From NCBI GenBank assembly GCA_010909165.1, contig VJWM01000118.1:1-64000 (forward strand): a stretch of DNA of 64,000 nucleotides, in the 5' to 3' direction. The stretch comes from Anthoceros angustus (lineage: Eukaryota > Streptophyta > Anthocerotopsida > Anthocerotales > Anthocerotaceae). Made by a program: the position numbers and the translations under genes. The notes below the pieces were generated by a model. It saw only the letters and a program-made list of their open reading frames with translations, was not told the origin of the DNA and did not search any database. This document shows, one piece after another, positions 59,389 through 64,000 of the stretch (position 1 is the stretch's first letter; every line of letters begins with the position of its first letter).

Positions 59389-60905
59389 AGGCAATTAATG
59401 CTAAGTGCAGATTGAAGTGAACTATCACAGCTATGCGTGACCTCAGACGGATGCTGTACCAGTTCTTCAAGAGACAGAATGCTAGAAGCTGCAGCGCCGT
59501 CCTTAGAGTTTTTTTCAGGCTCAGCTATGGATCTTTGAGGCTTCAGCAGTGTTGTTCTGTGCAGATGCGTAGATTATTGCCTTTCATTACTGCGTCTTTT
59601 TGTATAGGCGGGTAGATTATTGTTGCATTGTATGATAGAGCAATTGTGAACTCTGCAAGGCAAGGCGTGTTTTCAGCATTGCGGCCGCAGACTGGTCCCT
59701 GATTTTGACTGTGATTTGAACAGGAATCGCGTCTTCTTGATTCGCATGCGAAAGGCATGACACTGGTGTGATTACTTCCATAGTTGAATATCGGAAGTAT
59801 TGGATGGTAGATTCCGTTGCCGCAGCAAGTGTAGGGCCTTTTGCCTCGCAAGGTTTGTTTTCAGTATTTGCGAGGACTTACGTCCACAAGTTGATTCCAC
59901 TATCATTTGAGCAGGAATCGCGTATACGTACGCGTGCGCGGCAAATTACGCTGGCTCGATTTCTTCCCGCGACATTCTCTGTCTCAGAAAGACGTCCTTG
60001 CGTGCTTCGTGTTGTTTGTTTGCTGCGTGGCTTCGAACTCCGCTATGTTCAATTTCGATATGTCACAGCGTTTCCATCTCGATGAATGCGTGCGTGTATA
60101 TGGCGATACATGTACCGTGGTTGTGAGAACTTCAGAGTCGGACCGTGCCCTTGGCTTTTAATCTTCTGCGCAAGGGTTTGCTCGCGCAAGAGGTCTCGGG
60201 TGGAGGCTGCAGCATTCCTTCCTTCCCTCCATCGCGTCGTGGTCCGGGAACTGCATGTTTTGGCAATTCAGAGGTAGACCATCACGTGCAGGGAGGGGCC
60301 TGCCAGGTAACACCACGCCTCCTCTACAGTTCCCTAAGCTTGTTTTCTCAGAATTGGGACGCTGACAACTCCTCCTTCAGGCTCCCTTCTTTCTAGCTGC
60401 GCTGTCCTGCTGTGAGTGCTTTGAGCTTAGGTTTCTTCTGTCACATATGGTCTGGGACATGGCTTTTTCACTACATCTCTTCTTGTAGCCGGCTTCATTG
60501 GGTTTTTGTTGAGGTTTAAGATCTGCTTAGAGCTTGGAATGCTTACGGTCAGGTTTAAGTCGACAGGTATCGTTTGAAGCAAACGGCGTGCTTTGGTTGC
60601 TCTCTTCTCTCGGGTTCCCTATTGGGGAATGTAGTGAAAGGAAAGCACCATAAGTCACCAGCTTCCTGGCTGGTGTCGTTGAGATCGGTAGTGAGTTTCC
60701 AGGTTCCTGCTGAATATGTTTTCTGGGTTCTTTTGTTGGCCCGTGCATTGGTACCTTGACTATCTCTAGCTTAGGGCTGCACAGGTGTCCGTCTGCCAAT
60801 CTGGAAGTGGTGTTGGCTAGCTCATCGCCTATGGTGGATTAGGGCAACTCATGACTGTTATCCTGCAGGTTTTGCAGGTTTTGCCGACAAGTGGCACAGG
60901 CAGCA
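59389..60905 (+). promoter_or_regulatory. Duplicated block, right copy: 5' region of the acidic-protein gene
   Basis: Similar to 50641-52023. Here it leads into an intact gene, so it should contain the promoter and 5' UTR. A 5' UTR intron ending at CCTGCAG (60861-60867) is possible. It starts with a remnant of the RNase H gene 3' end. A short segment (CAGGAATCGCGTCTTCTTGA) is found both at 59359, just left of the block, and inside it at 59731. I could not place a TATA box. Confidence 0.55.
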
Positions 60906-61811
60906 ATGGCAGTAACCAAGAAGGGGGAGCATGATGGAGCAGCAGAAGGTAAGGGACTGGTGGAAGAGGGTGGGATTGGTGCTATTCCCAACGCTCCTGG
61001 TGATTCTGCTGCCAAACCCGTCAGCGAGGGTGTAGGGCAGGCCACGTCCAAGTCTGCAGAGTACGAGGTCTTGAAAGGAGGGTCGGAGGAGGTTCGTAAG
61101 CAAGACTCTGACAACATGCAGGGACCAGGTGACAGTATACTCGTAGCTAAGCAAGAGAAGGGTGGCGGAAAGCCACTGGATGAAGGAGCTGTGCAATTGG
61201 CAAAGCAATTCCAAAACTGCGATGATGACCAACTGCCACCGGTAGAGAACTCTGAACCTGACTTTCTGGATGGCTATGAGTCCAGTGGCGACACAGCGGA
61301 TGATTCTGCGTATCATGAAAGTGGGTTACTGCCACTGGACATCGAGGACATCATGCTTCTTAGGGAAGCCTTCTGCTATGAGGAGACTGAGGACAATTGG
61401 GATGATGACAGTTATGGAGAGTGTGATAGCTTGAGCTTGGAGGACGTCGATAACCAAGTGAATCCAGCGCCATCTAATTTCTCAAGCAAGGAATCAGACA
61501 GTGACGAACTCCAGCCTGAAGTGTTTTCAAAGCCATGTGATTCCTCCTGCACGGAATCAGACAGTGACGAGGACGGCAAGTCAGGGTCAGTTGTTTCCGT
61601 CAGCACCGAAGGAACAAGCGACGAGCTGGAGGCGGCAGAAGACTGCGGTTATCAGTGTGACCTAAACGCCAGGTATGATCAACTGGATCGCGAAGGCGAG
61701 GCCTTTGTGAGTGATTTTTCTTCGGATGGAGCTGACGACGAATTCTCTGACGAGTTCTTCTCTGACGACTTCTCTGACGATGATGGAACTGGAAGCGATG
61801 ACTTTGATTGA
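60906..61811 (+). CDS. Acidic Ser/Asp-rich protein, single exon
   Basis: 301 residues from the ATG at 60906; the frame is also open for five codons upstream, starting with a GTG that a nuclear gene would not use. Residues 1-100 are Gly/Glu/Lys-mixed. From about residue 105 the protein is strongly acidic: ESSGDTADDSAYHESG, two ESDSDE blocks about 30 residues apart, and a C-terminal tail of alternating acidic and Phe residues (DDEFSDEFFSDDFSDDDGTG). Many SxxE/D sites would suit casein kinase 2. No folded domain is recognised. It may be a histone- or chromatin-binding disordered protein, but that is a guess. It ends convergently with the gene at 62188-63775. Its start was duplicated and broken at 52024. 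Confidence 0.7.
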   Translation: MAVTKKGEHDGAAEGKGLVEEGGIGAIPNAPGDSAAKPVSEGVGQATSKSAEYEVLKGGSEEVRKQDSDNMQGPGDSILVAKQEKGGGKPLDEGAVQLAKQFQNCDDDQLPPVENSEPDFLDGYESSGDTADDSAYHESGLLPLDIEDIMLLREAFCYEETEDNWDDDSYGECDSLSLEDVDNQVNPAPSNFSSKESDSDELQPEVFSKPCDSSCTESDSDEDGKSGSVVSVSTEGTSDELEAAEDCGYQCDLNARYDQLDREGEAFVSDFSSDGADDEFSDEFFSDDFSDDDGTGSDDFD

Positions 61812-62187
61812 TAGCCACAACATTTCTACTTTTATCTGGGGCTTTCAGCGTCGTCTTGCTATCTTTACCATCCGACGGAGATGAGGCTGTGACTTATCCG
61901 CATGCGGTTTCCTTAGCATTTAGCTTGCTCACGTTCAAGAACTCATTGAACAACGATTGGAAGCTAAAAACGTTTAATGAATAGATAATTGAGAGATTTG
62001 CCGCGTCATCTGTACAGTGAATATTGCTGAGTGCTCGAGGTTTTGAGTCCCGTGAACACAACCTGTAGCAAGAACTGAGCTCCTTTAGCAAACACTAATC
62101 ACGGAGCTCAATCAGGGCATAAACTGGGACTGTCTGACATGGATTCAGGAGCAAGTACAAATAGATCAACAGCGCGCCATCCGTTTA
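61812..62187. other. Convergent intergenic region
   Basis: 376 bp between the two stop codons; must hold both 3' UTRs. Nothing else is seen. Confidence 0.6.
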
Positions 62188-63775
62188 TCACCTCCTGCAG
62201 CTGTAGGATGCTGGACTTTTGGAAGATGTCTTGAGCCTGCAACGCTTTCGGCACCGCTTTCGGTAAAGCTCATCTCGGCGTTGGGACTTGCTGTAGCTCT
62301 GAAATTATAGTGCCTGTGGCTGTGATGATACCCATACAGTTGGTTCAGGAGCAGGGGTCAGTTCAACTAGACACAGCTATCCTGCTCAACATCCTTAACT
62401 GAAATAGAAATACCTGCTGCTGAGTGACATTTGAGCCCTGTGGCTTCGGTTGGAAGAGCCCAACAGCAAGACTTTCTGTAGTCTGCCTTTTCCTTTTCTG
62501 GAAGCCTTGTGTTTCAGCAAATGTTGACGTGCACAACGAGGAGCAACCTTGGTGCTGATTAAGAGACTGGGAGCCCTCAAAGGAGTCCACGTCCTTTTCC
62601 ACCGGGGCATGTGCTCCTTCCTGGCCGATCCCCTGTTCCCTGAGAGCCTGGAAACCCCAAACATAGAAACACAAGTCTGTTTTTGTGAGTGTCAGTAAAC
62701 AATTTCTACTCCTCCTAGCCAGTAAGAACTTGAAATCCTCTGCCCCTGGGAATTAGATCTACATTACAGAAGAAAGCCTAGCCCCAACACTCATCATAAT
62801 TCATGTTCGACAAGACACATTACCATCTGCTCCAGCTTCATCACAATCTTCTGCATTACTAAAACGTCCTGCAACTGCACAGAAAGAAGATGTCATGAAG
62901 ATCCACCATTTCACCCTCGTCCCTCGTTCTTTGTGAAGTGAGCAGAAACCTTCAACGCCGTCAGAACCGAGATCTGCAGATGCTCCTCCAATCTCTTCTT
63001 CTCCACATTCGACTGATGAAGTTCCCTTTCCGCCTCATTAAGCTGCAGCCAACACAAAGCATGACTAAATCCCAAGCTCAATGCACACACACGCCACCCC
63101 TTCCATCATAACACCAAACCACACACTCCCTTACCCGAACCCTACACAAAAAAAGCTCTTTCTCCACGGACTTGAGCTGGTCCAGAAGAGAGTGGCCATT
63201 TTCCACACCCTTGAGCCCGAGCTCCACAGCATCCCTAATACCCATCAAGCTGGAAGGCAACTCAACGCCCCGCTCTCCTTCCACACCGCCAGCTACACCC
63301 TCACTCCTGCCTTCAAGCTGCCTCAACCCCCCGCTACTCTCCAGCTTTCCTAGCAGCAAGTTGCAGTGAGCGATGGTGGTGTAGATCTCCTTGTTAGCCG
63401 CGTTCTGCACATCTCTCACGTACATCGCACTCTGTAGGCACCACACACACCAGTGTAAGCCCCCCGCACCCGCTCCCGCATCCAACATAAGACACCCGTG
63501 CCGCACACTCTCCTTACCCGATCAACAACCTCCCGCAGCTGCGCTTCCGCCATGCTCAAGAGCTGCTTCAAGCTGGAAAGTTCGGCATTGGCTATGGCCA
63601 GCTCCGCCTCCACCTGCTCCAGCCTCGCTTTGGTCGGGCTCCCGGTATCCTCCGCACTCGGCGCCAGCATCCTGTCAGAGAAGCCCCCATCGCCCTTGCA
63701 CGCAACCCCATCCTCCTCAAAGCGCCAAACTTCCTCCTCCGACGTTGTCACAAACGTCTCTGTTGATGTTTCCAT
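62188..63775 (-). CDS. Coiled-coil protein with basic C-terminus, six exons
   Basis: Exons on the minus strand: 63775-63518, 63431-63135, 63042-62950, 62874-62824, 62647-62414, 62298-62188 (TGA). All introns have GT-AG borders and every exon is a whole number of codons, giving 347 residues. Residues 53-86 (ARLEQVEAELAIANAELSSL ... REVVDR) and about 186-233 (NEAERELHQSNVEKKRLEEH ... MKLEQM) are coiled coil. Residues about 275-300 hold QKRKRQ, and the last exon is basic (RRDELYRKRCRKRCRLK), so nuclear entry is likely. I do not recognise the family. If the last intron is retained, the protein ends 14-15 residues after exon 5 instead (stop near 62363). A telo-box lies upstream. Confidence 0.75.
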
Positions 63776-63988
63776 CCTCAAACCGCCACCAACATGGAGG
63801 TCTCCTCAACAGAGAGTGTCGAGCCTGTGCTGACGAACAAAATGGGAGCTTTGCCTCCCACGCTACCCACTGGGAGGACGCGCTTTTGAATTTGTACCCG
63901 CCCGCCCACTTCTGTGTAACGGGACAAACGGAGTGTAACGATCGCGTTTTTTGAAAAAACTCTCTCTACTCTTTTATTGTTCCCGCAA

Positions 63989-63997
63989 TTAGGGTTT
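63989..63997 (-). promoter_or_regulatory. Telo-box AAACCCTAA
   Basis: AAACCCTAA on the minus strand, about 215 bp upstream of the coiled-coil gene start. In plants this element is common in promoters of genes active in dividing cells, close to the transcription start. A GGGCGGGCGGG stretch lies at about 63896-63907, between it and the gene. Confidence 0.5.
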
Positions 63998-64000
63998 ACC

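Noticed and set aside
60891-60905. GTG start for the acidic gene
   Set aside because: A nuclear gene is expected to start at ATG; the next codon in frame that fits is 60906.

Overview
The window looks like nuclear DNA of a land plant, more likely a non-seed plant such as a moss than a seed plant; I cannot name the species. Reasons: split genes with short introns of about 50-150 bp and GT-AG borders, a telo-box at a gene start, a FYRN chromatin domain, a Ty3/gypsy retroelement, and sequence damage at CG and CHG sites, which are the cytosines plants methylate in transposons.

Positions 1-545 are unplaced flank. Positions 546-50656 are a tandem array of a very large unit. Unit 1 is 546-19526, unit 2 is 19527-40336 and unit 3 (partial) is 40337-50656. 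Each full unit carries, left to right: a 23S-type LSU rRNA fragment; two intron-containing copies of a gene with a retroelement-style (archaeal-like) RNase H domain; a telomere-like minisatellite; a roughly 130-bp tandem repeat; a TA tract; a segment with perfect palindromes; a third RNase H copy cut at its splice donor; a 4.6-kb decayed gag-like block on the plus strand; and a Ty3/gypsy element on the minus strand (gag, protease, RT, RNase H, integrase, PHD-like finger). A 1.5-kb piece of pol is inverted in both full units. Unit 3 lacks the two retroelement blocks and ends in the only RNase H copy that reads cleanly (49828-50656).

The array is full of small indels and ends abruptly at clean sequence near 49.8 kb. 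Differences between units cluster at CG and CHG sites. I read this as long-read base-calling error at methylated cytosines rather than biological decay. Five local duplications, often one clean and one damaged copy, suggest unmerged assembly overlaps.

Positions 50657-64000 are ordinary gene space. A 1.5-kb block (RNase H 3' flank plus the 5' region and first codons of an acidic-protein gene) occurs at 50641-52090 and again at 59389-60966, and only the second leads into an intact gene (60906-61811, +). On the minus strand are a six-finger C2H2 protein (52524-53520, four exons, phases checked), a WD-like/FYRN gene (53986 to about 55614, partly resolved) and a coiled-coil protein (62188-63775, six exons, phases checked). 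Positions 56072-59279 hold no recognisable gene.
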